Of a stretch of DNA of 64,000 bases, positions 49,701 through 60,580 are shown in pieces (position 1 is the first letter of the stretch; every line of letters starts with the position of its first letter). Origin of the DNA: Opisthocomus hoazin (taxonomy: Eukaryota > Chordata > Aves > Opisthocomiformes > Opisthocomidae). The notes under the pieces were generated by a model. It was not told the DNA's origin. It did not search any database and worked only from the letters and a program-made list of their open reading frames with translations. The position numbers and the translations under genes are program-made. The DNA lies in assembly GCF_030867145.1 (NCBI RefSeq), contig NC_134433.1:10987216-11051215 (forward strand), in the 5' to 3' direction.

Positions 49701-52700
49701 TGTGATGCTGCGGTTTAGGACTTGAAGGGGATCTCTGCCTGGAGAAAGCAGGAGAAAAGGTACTGGCTGTCAGTCATCTCAAACTGATATGCCTAAGTGT
49801 GACAGAAATGCTGATACAAACTATCAGGTGGTGCTGCCATAATGGATCACTTCAACAGCTTTCACAGAAAAAATGGAATGTGTAAACAGGGGGCCTTTAA
49901 ATGAAAATAAATGTGAAAGGAAATGTAGTATTTATGTGTATGTGGGTAGTGAATATCAGGTTTGTGGTTGGCTTAATGTTTGTTCTACAGCATGTGTTAC
50001 AAGTAAGAATGATTAATGGCACTGATGCCTTTGCATAGCAATAGCTTACACGGGCAAAAACTGGAAAATACTAGACTGTGGAGGAGGCATTCCAGAAGAA
50101 AAAGCAATGTTAATATATCTTAGCCTTATAGATGATGCATTTCCTTAATAAGAAGTTCTGAATATGTCTGGATTTCACCTTAGAATTTGTCTTGGTGCAT
50201 GGGCAGCAGCTGGCTAAATGAGGCATTCAGCTATGTATTAAGAAATTTTTTTTATGTTCATTCTTATCACTTTCCACATTTTCTTTTTTTATCCTGTTCA
50301 TCGTTTCTCCTGACATGCTCCTGGTCTTGGTGTCTTGCTTGCTTGTGCATTTATTTCAGCGGCTCAAGAGAAAATCGTTAAGCAAGGACAGCTTGGGAGG
50401 GAGCGAAATGCTGATAACATTCTCAGGGATTTGAAGGAGATTTTTACTCCCTCCTGGGAACTGGCTTCCCCTACTGAAGGTAATGCAGTACAGCTTGAGC
50501 AAGCTGTCTGCTTGATTTTAGTAAGCTTATTTCTTAGCTGGGCTTTGCAAAATACAAACTAGGGTTGTGCCAGTTATAACTTGTGCTGTTGAATATGAAG
50601 ATGACCAAAAAAAGGAAGTCTAGCATCTTGAAGTGAACTTGAATCTCTAAACCAATTCTTTTCTTTTTGGTAGGGAGAGTGTAGGAATAAAGCTGAGGTG
50701 TCTTTGAGGTCTGCCTTAGCGTGACATCTGAAGGATTCTGTGGTTTCAAAAAGATAAGAATTTTCTAAGAAGTAGCTAGATCTTGTGCTGCTTCATATTT
50801 TTCACAAAAAATAAGGTTGCCATTATAAATCTGATTATAAGTTGAAACTACTTCAGTTTAATAGTTCACACTTCAAGAACTTTTGCATTCTCAAAACATC
50901 TCCAGATGTTTGTTATATTAATCAGGAAGACAATTTTGTATCAAGAGAAGACATACAGGTTTTATTTGAACCAAAAGGACGCCAAAACCCTTGATGCAAA
51001 CAGCTTTAGGATCTTGTCCTATTCTACTTGTTTGCAATTCTGACGTGTTCTGCTGACTAAAGAAATTTGAAGATGTACCATTCTTTTATTCTGCAAATTA
51101 TATGAAGATGATGAATAGGTGTGTCTAGTAGAGTTAATGACGACACTTTTTTATATATTCTTTACTTGAACTCAGATCCATGACCATGGCACAACCATAG
51201 TGAATCACTGGAGTGCTAATGTTCTGCTGTGACAACTAGCATTTCTGTAGAATGCCTTGAGAAAGATTTTAATATTAATAGTGTTTATTCTTTGTAAAGG
51301 AGATCCTTTCTTAACTCTTCCCATACTCTTTCTTTTCATTTTGGCATATCTCCTCTACTAGGTTCTCAGCTTCTTCAAATGGAATTTCTTTTCTGTAATC
51401 AGCTTCTTTTTAGCTAGTCTTAATTCTTTTAGAGTACATGACAAAGCTGAAAATATTTTGTTGCTGAAAGTACATTTGTTCCTGCAGTCCGTAGTAATCG
51501 GTGCATATTGTACAGATTCGTTTTCCTTAAATCAGGATTTCGATGCAGAGATGAACAAAGTTGTGACGTTTCTGAGTGACTACATGTAGTTCTTGGTGTG
51601 ACTCATTAAAAAGGCAGTTTATTCTAACATTCAAATTTTTATTGCTGACATTAACAGTAATCTGCCTCAGTTTACTACATCTCTCTAGCAACTAAAAAAT
51701 AATTTATTGTAAATTTGTGACTAAAAAAAATCATATTCCTAAAGGTCAAATAGCAGAATGAGGTTAATTATTTTTATAATACAGTGAAATCGTGTTGAAA
51801 TAAGTAAATAAGTCTTCAGCTGTTCTTTGAAAGAAAGTCAGTGGAAAAAATTGTGGAAAAAAATCTTAGAATACTTTCAAAAGTATACCCGCTTTCTTTG
51901 TTTATGATTTCAAAACTATCTCTCATCTTACTGGTTGTGTAATATTAAATGTGACAAATTTGGATCAACACATAGTAATCATTGCTGTTCAGCTTTAATA
52001 CTGTACAGGCATCCTACTTTGAATCTTGGGTATAAAGAAGCTTGGAGGAAATCCCCTCTGGAAAAAGTGTTCTTGTGTAATTAGAAAGGAGATTAATTTG
52101 CACTTTCTATCTTGATTGCTACAGTTGGAATTTTAAATATTTGTAAAACCTTTTCTATTCTTATCGCTTAAATAACATTAATGTTCTAATGGTACCTGAC
52201 CAAGTTGTTACCCAGAGAAGGTTGTGCTGAAGTGTAGAGGTCCTAACGAGTCTTGTGCTTTGGTCAGATGATCAGTGCCTGTTAGTCACTGGATCATACA
52301 GCTTAGAATTTACTGTAGTGCTGGATTTCTTCAAAAGCAGATAACAACAAACAAACAAAAAAACCTGTAAGCTACCTCAAGTCCAAATTAAACATACCAA
52401 CTTAACCATACTAATCCCATTTATTTCCTTTTATTTTGGAGTTCTGCATGTATGCTCATTTAAACAAGGATTTTTTTGTTGTGCATGTTAGTATTTTCAG
52501 GTTGAAAGATATGTTTGTATCCTGTTGATCATGAATATTTTCATGTTTTCTGTCTCTCTGCTGCTTGCTTTTCATCACGTTCATTTACATCATCTCTATT
52601 CAATCCTTCATTTTGAACAGTGTTGGCTGGCAAGTTGAAAGGTGGGTGAACTAAACTTGGGCAGCGAAGGTATTGGATCAGTACAATTAACTTGCAGCAT

Positions 52701-55700
52701 ATACCTCAGAAAATCAGATGTGCTTGTGTGGAAAAACCCCCTGGTTGCAGCTATATAAACTTGCATCCAGTGCTGTGTGCAGTCTGTGTTCCTACCTCCG
52801 TCTTGAGTGCCAAGCAAATTCTTGAACGGATGCGGTGCTTCTGCTCTTGCTGAAACACAAATGGCCAAGTTCTCATTTACACTGCAGGTGTGGTGCTGTG
52901 GTATCTGCTGCCCAGCCAAAGCAGGGCTGCTGCGTTTGCACCAACCTCACGCTTCCATTCCCTGTCTTGTGCTGCTGTGACCTTGTAGGAAGCCAGCCTG
53001 GGGAGCTGATCACGCTGAAAAATAACCCCATAAGAAACCCTGATTTCTGAGTAGAACTGCCCCAAACTGCTGCTCCCTGAGGCTAGTTCATGAGCCAGTC
53101 GAATGAATACTTGTGTTGGTGCAAGCAAAGGAGCAGGAATGTAAAGGTGAGCGAGAACGGAAAAGGGACCACTCTGTTATCTTAAACTGCTGCAGAATCC
53201 CGTCTGGAAGGCTTGACCTTATATGGAGAATGACCTTACCTGGGAATGAAAACATACGAAAGCAGAAAACAAACCCATGTTAGAGTGATTTGATAATATA
53301 AAAAGGCCATTAGTGTAAATGGGTATGTGGCTATAAATGTTTCACTTCAGTGGAATACTCAGTTTCCTAGAGTTCTGTTCAATAATATCCAGCATTTCCT
53401 GGTAAAGCTTGAGAAATAAATGCTTATTCATCTGCGCAGTTGAAAAAACCAACATGAAATTTTAATAAACATTACAGCGCTTCTGGAATTCATCCATTGG
53501 TGTAAAAAAACTAATCTGATGTGCCCACATTTTCCCAGCAGAGATCCAAGAAGCCAAGGCTCCCAGCCCTTCTATAAACAGGCAGGCTAGCATCGAGACA
53601 GATCGAGTATCCAAGGAATTCATAGAATTTCTCAAGACATATCATAAACCTGGACAAGATATCTATAAGCAGTGTAAACTATTTTTGGACGCAATGAATC
53701 ATAAAAGGGTAAGTTTTGCATGTGTTTTACATATATAAAATGAGGATATTAAGGGATAGATGGAGAAAATACTGCTCGTTATCCAGCAGTTCAGTTTTTA
53801 TATATGGTATACAGGAGTCTTCAGCTGATATGCTTAGTCAAATGAAGATCTAGTGGATTGTGAATACCTTCCTTTTTGGTATGGTATATGACCAAAGAAA
53901 CCCTCCAACCCCATTATCTTGGGTGTTTTGAGAGAATTTTCCTTTGCATCCTGAATAAATTAGTCCTGAAAGACAAAATGTCTGTTGAACAAATAATTTT
54001 CTGGATAAATACAACTCGTGGAAGTTGTAATATATTACACAGTGAGTTCTTAGGTATCTTAAATCTAGAAAGTTATAAAGATAACACAGTACGAAACCAC
54101 ACCTCCTTTTCCCTGGGGAAGGGGAACTTGACTCTGCTTTTTTTAAAAATATGGAATGAGGGTTGCATCTTCAGTCTCCATATAAAAAAAATTAATGTTC
54201 TTGAAATATTAATGTGTCTGTAGTGCCACCTATTGTTGAAATGAGTCAGTGTTCGACAACCTTCCCCCCCTTTCCTATTTAGTATGTAGTTACTCAAATT
54301 ATATCCTCAGATTGGACTAGAAATGAAAGGGAGTTCTGATGGAATCTTACATGCCCTCCACTTTGGAAATGTCTTGAAGTTTGTTTTGTTTTTTTTTTTT
54401 TTCTTTTAGAAAGGATTCATTCTGAGCATAGAGTTTGTGAAAATAGTGTATTATGAGAGTACCTTCAATGTTTATAACCAATAATTTCCAGGTTCCTTGA
54501 TAGTTTGTGCTAATGGAAAAGAAGTCTTTCTAGTGAAAAAGAAGTCTTTCTTAGTCTGCTAGATGTAAACCAGGCCTAAAATGCAGCAGAGCTGAGACTT
54601 CGTGTTCAGGAGAACTGTCTAGTTTTTGGCCTTAAGAGAATTCAGAAATAAAGTTCTCTCCATTTTTTTTCTTTTTTTTCAATGTACGGTTTTATGCTGC
54701 CATTTAATGGTGAAAAGTGACTTGATCGGTAAAGTTAATTTTAACCCTTCAAACCTCCACTGTGTTCTTCGGTAGCTCAGTTAATGCCCAAAAGACAATG
54801 TCATATCGCAAGTAACATTATGAGTGTATTTCATAGTAACTTTATCATTAGAAGTGTTTACTGTATAGATATTCTTTCAAATCTGTTATTTATGTTCTTG
54901 GGTTTTTGGTATACTGTTTATCATCTTTTAAATTGTTACAGAGACAAAATTGGGAGCAAGCATTCTGCTTAAGTCTGCATTATTTTGTCACCGTTACTCA
55001 GGGATGTGTCTGGGGAAAATGGCATTGGACCTGTCCAGTTCCATTGCTAATACACATCTGTTCAGCAAATAAACATAAGCCTTTCACTTGTTAAGGTGCC
55101 AGTGTGTCTTGGTTTCTCATATTTTTTAATACAATTCAGCCAATATAAACACCTCTGTGATATATTTGCATTCTCAGACTGTTACTGCAGCTGGACACTT
55201 TTCTTAAACAAAAACAAACCTTCAGAGGCATGAACTGCCATTTCTTCCACATGCACATTTATTCAGTGTTCTGTTACAGGACTTAAGTATTGAGGAGCAA
55301 TCTGAATGTGCCCAGGACTTCTATCAAAATGTAGCAGAGAAATTACAGACACGTTGGAAAGGTACCATGTTCCTCTTCCTCATGTCTTACTGCTGAAAAA
55401 GTAATGTTTTGAGGATAAAACCGCTTGCATTTTAAAGTAAAAATGAAACATTCCTAACTAGCTGTCAGAAACACTGTTAACAAATTCTAGTACCATAGTT
55501 AGAACTATTCCCGGCAGCACCAGTTCTAGGAAGTTTTGAAGTCTAAGTTATTTGGTTTTACAGGTTTTTCTTAAATGCTCAATTAAATGTGGTTCAGTTG
55601 TTTTCATTTCTTGCTTTAAATTCAATACTATTTGTTTAAAACTGAGGTTGAATGCGTAGCCTCAACCCAATCAACAGGCTGTAAGCCTTAATGTTACCCA

Positions 55701-58700
55701 GAAAGTCAGTGAGAGGGTAGTGTTGCTGTGCCTGGTGTGGAAGTGGCACAGCTTAAACATATCCAGAGATTTTTTTAGACATAAACAGGAACAGAGGACT
55801 TGGAAGATCTCACTGGATTTATTCTCAAAGACTGTATTTTCAAGAAATATTCTTGTAAACTACGAGCAGCTGAACCTAATTTGTGTGTTGAATGTGCTTC
55901 ATTGTGAACCTATGCATGTGCTTACTTTGGCATGTCACAGTGGTGTTCTCGCCGTTGTATTTTTACTTCTGCTGTAGAGAATGAAAATACTCCAAGTATA
56001 TCCATTCTTTATTAATTCAGGTTGGCTCAAGTCAGTAGTACTGATCTGGCGATATTAGGACCAATCTTCAAAACAGCCACGGAATACTTTATTTACTGTA
56101 TTGGGGTGGGATTTGTACCTTTCAGTGCCCCCTGAAAAAGTGGAGAAAGCAATGGATCAGATTGAAAAATACATTATGACTCGACAGTATAAATATGTCT
56201 TTTGCCCTGAAACAACTGATGATGAGAAGAAAGATCTCGCTGTCCAAAAGAGAATCAGGTAAATCTTTGAAAGAAAAACATTTGAGTAATCTGCAGTCCT
56301 GTGAATGAGCTCTGAATCAAACATGTTAAAAATGTTTTGCTGTACATACAAAAATGGCAAGCTTTTTAACTGGAAAGAGTTAAAACCACTTTATTTAAGA
56401 AACAGAAAGGACTAAATAGAGTGAATGATGAAAGCTACTATGTTAGGAAAACTAATTGGTGTGCTTTTGTTAATTCACAGCAAAAAAAGAAAATATTTTT
56501 TATGGAAATAAATTACTTCAGTGGAATAAACTAGCTTATAACTGGACTAGTGCCTCATTTACACAAAGCACTCCTTGTGCCTTGAATTCAAGAAGTAGCT
56601 GGTTTCAAACACCTGAGTGTGTGTTAAATGTGCTTCAGAACATCTTTAACGGTTTTTCTTGTTATAGGGCTTTGCACTGGGTAACTCCACAGATGCTGTG
56701 TGTTCCTGTCAATGAAGAAATTCCAGAAGTCTCTGATATGGTTGTAAAAGCAATTACAGGTTTGTGAACAATGAAGTTTACATTTACAGCTTAAAATTTC
56801 ATATCTCTTGTTCACTGAGATTATTTTCTGCTGTCATCAGAAGGGAGTCCAGGCTTTTAGATTTGCAGTAGTCTCTGTGGTATTAGACTATCATCTGTGA
56901 AGCGGAAATCATTTTTCTATCACAGGAGTGACAGGCTTACCCGATCTGTTTGAAATGCTTGGACTGAACCAAGAGAACGTTGAACAAACAGATAATTCCA
57001 TGGAACAGCAAGCACCACAGATAAAAATAAATGCAGTTTTAGTATTGTCCAGTGAGTGTCCTACTCATTCAGGTGTCTGACTAATATGGCTTTAATGATT
57101 TGAGAACTTTTTTATCTTACAGATATTATTGAAATGGATTCAAAGCGTGTGCCTCGTGATAAATTAGCATGCATCACCAAGTGCAGCAAGCATATATTTA
57201 ATGCTATTAAAATCACAAAAAATGAACCAGCTTCTGCTGATGACTTTCTTCCAACACTTATATACATTGTTTTGAAGGGAAACCCACCCCGCCTGCAGTC
57301 TAACATCCAGTATATAACACGCTTCTGTAATCCAAGCAGGTTAATGACAGGAGAAGACGGCTACTATTTTACCAATCTGGTAAGTGCAGGAGTAGTGTTG
57401 ACATCTCGTACAACAAGATGGTCTTTGATTTGGATGTCAGAATTTCCAGTAAAGGCGGACACAGCCTAACATAGAAGGAAAATTAAAACTAATTTTCGAA
57501 TAGTGGTTGAGGTTCCTTAGAGTACGGCAAGCTCTTTTGCTTTGTATCTCCTCTCTCTTCATTCTCAGCTTTCCACACCAAGCAGTGCTTTGCTTTCTGT
57601 ATAATATTAAACTCTTTATTTGAACAGTCTGATGCTAAGACTTGGGTATGTTCTTATTCTATAAGGCGATAAGTGTTTTCAGTTCCTAACATCCCGAGTT
57701 TGGACTGTGCAGATGTTATGGATGCAAAGTTGCCCATTTAAGCCCGTTAGTTTATCTCTCGAAGGGCCTGCAGAACTAGGCCATTCATGTGTGGAGGTAA
57801 ACAGGCTTTTCAAAGCTTCTGCAGGTGACTTTTATTTGTGTGCTTGTTTATATTAAAGGGAATTATGAACTTGGCTTCTTTGCATTTCATTGTAAAGCAA
57901 TTCTCAAAAATACGTAGTTGAATGAAATACTTGGAATGTTAAAAGGTCCTTGCAGTAGGAGAAGAGCATCCACAAGGTAAAATGGGCATTTGACATCCCT
58001 TCCTTCGGAAAATTAACAGAGAGCATAGCAGATCTCTGCTGATCAGATTATTAAACATTAATATACTGCTCCTGTGTAGTTGTCATGTTTTCTGTTCTCT
58101 GACCTCCAAAATGCAGTGACCCTGAGGTTTGTAGTGTAGATTATTCAGTGAGTCCATACTGTTCAGCTGAAGTGGTGTTCTCCTTTATTGTTTTCGACTT
58201 CTTCACACTCTGGGGAGAGGAGAGAAGCATGTGAACTGAGTGATACAGTTAACTTCTGGAAAAGCTCTTTAGGAGCAATCTGAGACATTAAATAAAATAA
58301 TCAGTTACTGGTCTAACGGCAGATTTAAAAAAATAGAACGCGTAAGTTCCAGTCTGTAGCTTGCAATGATACTCGTGCTCTGCTTTGTTTGTAGTGCTGT
58401 GCTGTGGCCTTCATTGAAAAACTGGATGCTCAGTCCTTAAATCTAAGCCAAGAAGATTTTGATCGCTTTATGACGGGTCAGACGTCCCCGAAGAAGCAAG
58501 AATCTGACAGTTTTTCACCTGATGTGTGCCTCGGTGTTAAGCAAATGTATAAAAACTTAGACCTTCTGTCTCAATTGAATGAGAGACAGGAAAGAATTGT
58601 CAGTGAAGCCAAGAAGCTTGAGAAAGACCTAATAGATTGGACTGATGGAATCACAAAGGAGGTCCAAGATATTGTTGAGAAATACCCTTTAGAAATAAAA

Positions 58701-58793
58701 CCAAAAAATCAAGCCTTAGCAGCTATTGACTCTGAAAACGTGGAGAATGACAAGCTGCCCCCACCACTGCAGCCTCAGGTTTATGCAGGATAA
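46566..58793 (+). CDS. RABGEF1: RABGEF1 (Rabex-5): Rab5 GDP/GTP exchange factor, complete, 491 aa (eight constitutive coding exons, genomic span)
   Basis: Rabex-5 activates Rab5 on early endosomes, binds Rabaptin-5 and recognises ubiquitin. The exons are 46566-46744, 49143-49309, 53542-53708, 55280-55361, 56126-56258, 56668-56759, 57123-57379 and 58395-58793. They sum to 1476 nt, i.e. 491 aa, the same length as the human 491-aa form. An A20-type zinc finger has cysteines 19, 23, 35 and 38. A ubiquitin-binding MIU helix holds Ala58. A linker and helical bundle follow. The VPS9 catalytic core covers about residues 232-375, with Asp313, Tyr354 and Thr357 present. The Rabaptin-binding coiled coil is around 400-462, and the tail is [12 protein letters not shown]. 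Three further in-frame optional exons are listed separately. The start matches human MSLKSERRG, with Asn for Ser at position 2. Confidence 0.97.
46745..49142 (+). other. RABGEF1: RABGEF1 intron
   Basis: AT-rich sequence with no repeats or exons recognised. The ORF at 47618-47974 (minus) is unsupported. Confidence 0.85.
49143..49309 (+). CDS. RABGEF1: RABGEF1 exon, residues 60-116
   Basis: 167 nt encode [13 protein letters not shown] (end of the MIU helix) and the basic linker [16 protein letters not shown]. The exon leaves in phase 1 at AAGG|gtaact. Confidence 0.96.
50360..50479 (+). CDS. RABGEF1: Candidate cassette exon A of RABGEF1 (120 nt, 40 residues)
   Basis: The segment lies between acceptor gtgcatttatttcag and donor GAAG|gtaatg. 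It is open in phase 1 and exactly 40 codons long, so inclusion between residues 115 and 116 keeps frame. It encodes [20 protein letters not shown] then [20 protein letters not shown]. The first part is likely helical and the end is Ser/Pro-containing. It is absent from the 491-aa human form. It lies in the linker between the ubiquitin-binding region and the helical bundle. Inference from splice sites and frame only. Confidence 0.6.
50480..53541 (+). other. RABGEF1: RABGEF1 intron with candidate microexon
   Basis: 3 kb of AT-rich sequence. The 21-nt candidate exon at 52621 is the only coding signal. The opposing ORFs at 52608-53128 are unsupported. Confidence 0.7.
52621..52641 (+). CDS. RABGEF1: Candidate 21-nt microexon of RABGEF1 (seven residues, VLAGKLK)
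   Basis: Acceptor ccttcattttgaacag and donor GAAAG|gtgggt flank 21 nt that enter and leave in phase 1 without a stop. Upstream lie a long pyrimidine-rich tract with tgtctctctg and several TGC triplets (52551-52568), the kind of context seen at PTB- and SRRM4-regulated neural microexons. So short a match can arise by chance. Confidence 0.35.
53542..53708 (+). CDS. RABGEF1: RABGEF1 exon, residues 116-171
   Basis: It encodes [20 protein letters not shown] and continues through the membrane-binding and helical-bundle region to DAMNHKR, phase 0 at AGG|gtaagt. The acceptor is a tandem cccagCAG, so an Ala could be added by using the upstream AG. Confidence 0.95.
53709..55279 (+). other. RABGEF1: RABGEF1 intron
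   Basis: It contains a near-perfect local duplication of gaaaagaagtctttct around 54514-54551 and a T-run near 54391. No exon is seen. Confidence 0.85.
55280..55361 (+). CDS. RABGEF1: RABGEF1 exon, residues 172-199
   Basis: 82 nt encode [20 protein letters not shown] and KLQTRWK, part of the helical bundle. It ends in phase 1 at AAAG|gtacca. Confidence 0.95.
55362..56125 (+). other. RABGEF1: RABGEF1 intron
   Basis: Intron of 764 bp ending acctttcag. The ORF at 55720-55977 is unsupported. Confidence 0.9.
56126..56258 (+). CDS. RABGEF1: RABGEF1 exon, residues 199-243
   Basis: It encodes [20 protein letters not shown] and [18 protein letters not shown], entering the VPS9 domain. It ends in phase 2 within Arg243. 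Confidence 0.95.
56259..56667 (+). other. RABGEF1: RABGEF1 intron
   Basis: Intron of 409 bp with acceptor tttcttgttatag. Nothing else is seen. Confidence 0.9.
56668..56759 (+). CDS. RABGEF1: RABGEF1 exon, residues 243-274
   Basis: It encodes [20 protein letters not shown] and [10 protein letters not shown] in the VPS9 core, leaving in phase 1 at ACAG|gtttgt. The donor is weaker at positions 4 to 6. Confidence 0.95.
56926..57051 (+). CDS. RABGEF1: Candidate cassette exon B of RABGEF1 (126 nt, 42 residues inside VPS9)
   Basis: Acceptor atttttctatcacag and the perfect donor CCA|gtgagt enclose 126 nt, open only in the needed phase and a multiple of three. It inserts [20 protein letters not shown], then [20 protein letters not shown] and LS between Thr273 and Ile275, and Asp274 becomes Asn. 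The insert is acidic and Gln/Asn-rich with a hydrophobic start and end. It is absent from the 491-aa human form. The catalytic residues Asp313, Tyr354 and Thr357 lie downstream and are unchanged. Confidence 0.65.
57123..57379 (+). CDS. RABGEF1: RABGEF1 exon, residues 274-359 (VPS9 catalytic half)
   Basis: 257 nt encode [20 protein letters not shown] onward, with the catalytic aspartate finger Asp313 in [10 protein letters not shown] and Tyr354/Thr357 in [10 protein letters not shown]. It ends in phase 0 at CTG|gtaagt. Confidence 0.97.
57380..58394 (+). other. RABGEF1: RABGEF1 last intron
   Basis: Intron of about 1 kb ending ctttgtttgtag. An open frame continues 90 nt past the donor before a stop; this is read-through only. 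Confidence 0.9.
58395..58793 (+). CDS. RABGEF1: RABGEF1 terminal coding exon, residues 360-491
   Basis: It encodes the end of VPS9 ([20 protein letters not shown]), a Ser/Pro-containing segment, the Rabaptin-5-binding coiled coil ([20 protein letters not shown]) and the conserved tail [19 protein letters not shown]. Confidence 0.97.
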   Translation, partial: CCAVAFIEKLDAQSLNLSQEDFDRFMTGQTSPKKQESDSFSPDVCLGVKQMYKNLDLLSQLNERQERIVSEAKKLEKDLIDWTDGITKEVQDIVEKYPLEIKPKNQALAAIDSENVENDKLPPPLQPQVYAG

Positions 58794-60580
58794 TTAGCAG
58801 TGTTAACTTTGAAAAGCATCATTATCCTCACCTAGTACTATCTGCTACTTGGGAAGGGGAGTAAATGTAAGGCTAAAAATCAGTTGAGCTTAAATCAGTA
58901 CATTTTTAAAGGTACTTTTTTGTTGTTAAGTGTAATGAATTGTATTTATTTTAGTCAAGTAAATTTCTATTAGGCTTTTGTGGGTTTTTGAACTGAATTT
59001 AAATTTTCTACACAAAACAGTGTAATTTTTAAGCAACACTAGTCCATTGACATCTTTCCTGAAAGCTTCCTTCTAGGCATGCATTTACTTGTTTTTAATA
59101 ATTAGTTTAACTTGAATTCGAGTTTGAGGAGAAACTCAAAAGGTACTAATGTTAGTCTGAATTTATTCTGTAGCTGTAAAGATGAAATATATATTGTAAA
59201 ATATGTAAAATTGTAAATAGATTTAAAATCTAATGTCTCAACTGTGCATGACATCTTGTCTCTTGAGTGAAAATGATATGAAATGTTCATTTTGGCACCT
59301 TTCAATTAAATCATGTTGCAGTATAAAGGCAAGTACATTGTTAATGTTTCAGTAAGCTAGATGGTATAACTGATGAGTTACAGAGAGAGAGGATATTGTT
59401 GTGATGATTTGAAAACTGGGCATCTCAAAAACTGCTCTGTAAAAAGAAAAAAGTGCCATTTAAAATATGACATTTTTTCATGTAAACGTTATCTCTGCTT
59501 TATCAGTATGCCTGATAGCCTTCAGTGGTGCACATCAGTGCTGATACTACTGTTGAGCCAGGCTTCAAAAATAGGAAGAAATATTTGCATTAAAAATTGC
59601 ATAATGTGGAACAAAAAGGGAGGGGGGGAAGGACATGGTGCAAGATTTGCTCCAAAAGTGGCTTTCTTTTCTGGCATTGCCTCGTGGTTTCCATCAGTCT
59701 TGATTGCTTTTTTGACAGTCCTGGTAGAGAAGTAAGTTCATATAATTGGAGGCTGCTTTTTTGAAGAAGCATGAGCCATTGCTCTGAGCAGAAAAGCGGA
59801 CTTTATTTTCACAAAACATCAATCTTCTGATCCTTAGCGACCCTCTGTAGCAAAGGGAGTTACCATGCTAAAGCGTTGAACATCAAGGTAAATACGGCTT
59901 TATGTCACCAAAAGTTAAAATCGGTGTATTTCAATTTAAGAATAGTAGCTCACTCTGCAAAAAGTAACCTCTTGAAATATAACTTTTTTATGCCAGTGAA
60001 ACATTTTATATATTTTAAATATCTTCCAGTTAATCCAGTCTGCCATGATTTGTTTGTGTACCTGAGATATCTCAACATAAAGCTACTTAGCTTGAACTGT
60101 TTTTAAGCAATGTTAAATTCTTACCCCCAAGGAGGAAAGTACCTACCTCTTTATTATGTTCCACTGCTTTAAAAACACTGCTATTTTAAATTTGCACTGC
60201 AATAATTTCAGACCACAACTGTGATTTGTCCCTTTTTGTCAAATGTATTTATTTAGCCTTATGAACTATGCATTCCTAGCGTTTCAGAGAGAGCCAGTTT
60301 CCCCGAACTCCACTGCTGAGGTGAAGTAATGAGCTAATTGGAGATCACAAGAAATTAGGTTATTTAATATATCCATGTGTCACTGCGCCCACATTGCTTA
60401 ATCTGACCCGTGCTTGCAGTAAATAATACTGTAAAGTCTTTATTTTCTTTATAAACACTAGGTGCTAATTTTGATATCAGGTACACAGGTTTTCCTGAGG
60501 GGAGGGGAAAAATGCGCAAACTCTCAGCTGTTGTGTAAATTGCCATGTTTAAATAAAAGTGCATACGTTATGGCCTTGGT
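58794..60580 (+). other. RABGEF1: RABGEF1 3' UTR (probable extent)
   Basis: AT-rich sequence from the stop codon to the AATAAA at 60552. An ATTAAA at about 59306 could give a shorter form. ORFs within (59373-59735) have no supporting features. Confidence 0.6.
60552..60557 (+). terminator. RABGEF1: Poly(A) signal, probable RABGEF1 end
   Basis: AATAAA in tttaaataaaagtgc, the strongest signal between the RABGEF1 stop and the next CpG island, with GT/T-rich sequence further downstream. Confidence 0.5.

Noticed and set aside
57380-57469. Extension of the RABGEF1 VPS9 exon past its donor
   Set aside because: The GTAAGT donor at 57380 is consensus and the next exon (58395) restores the human sequence exactly; the extension is intron read-through.
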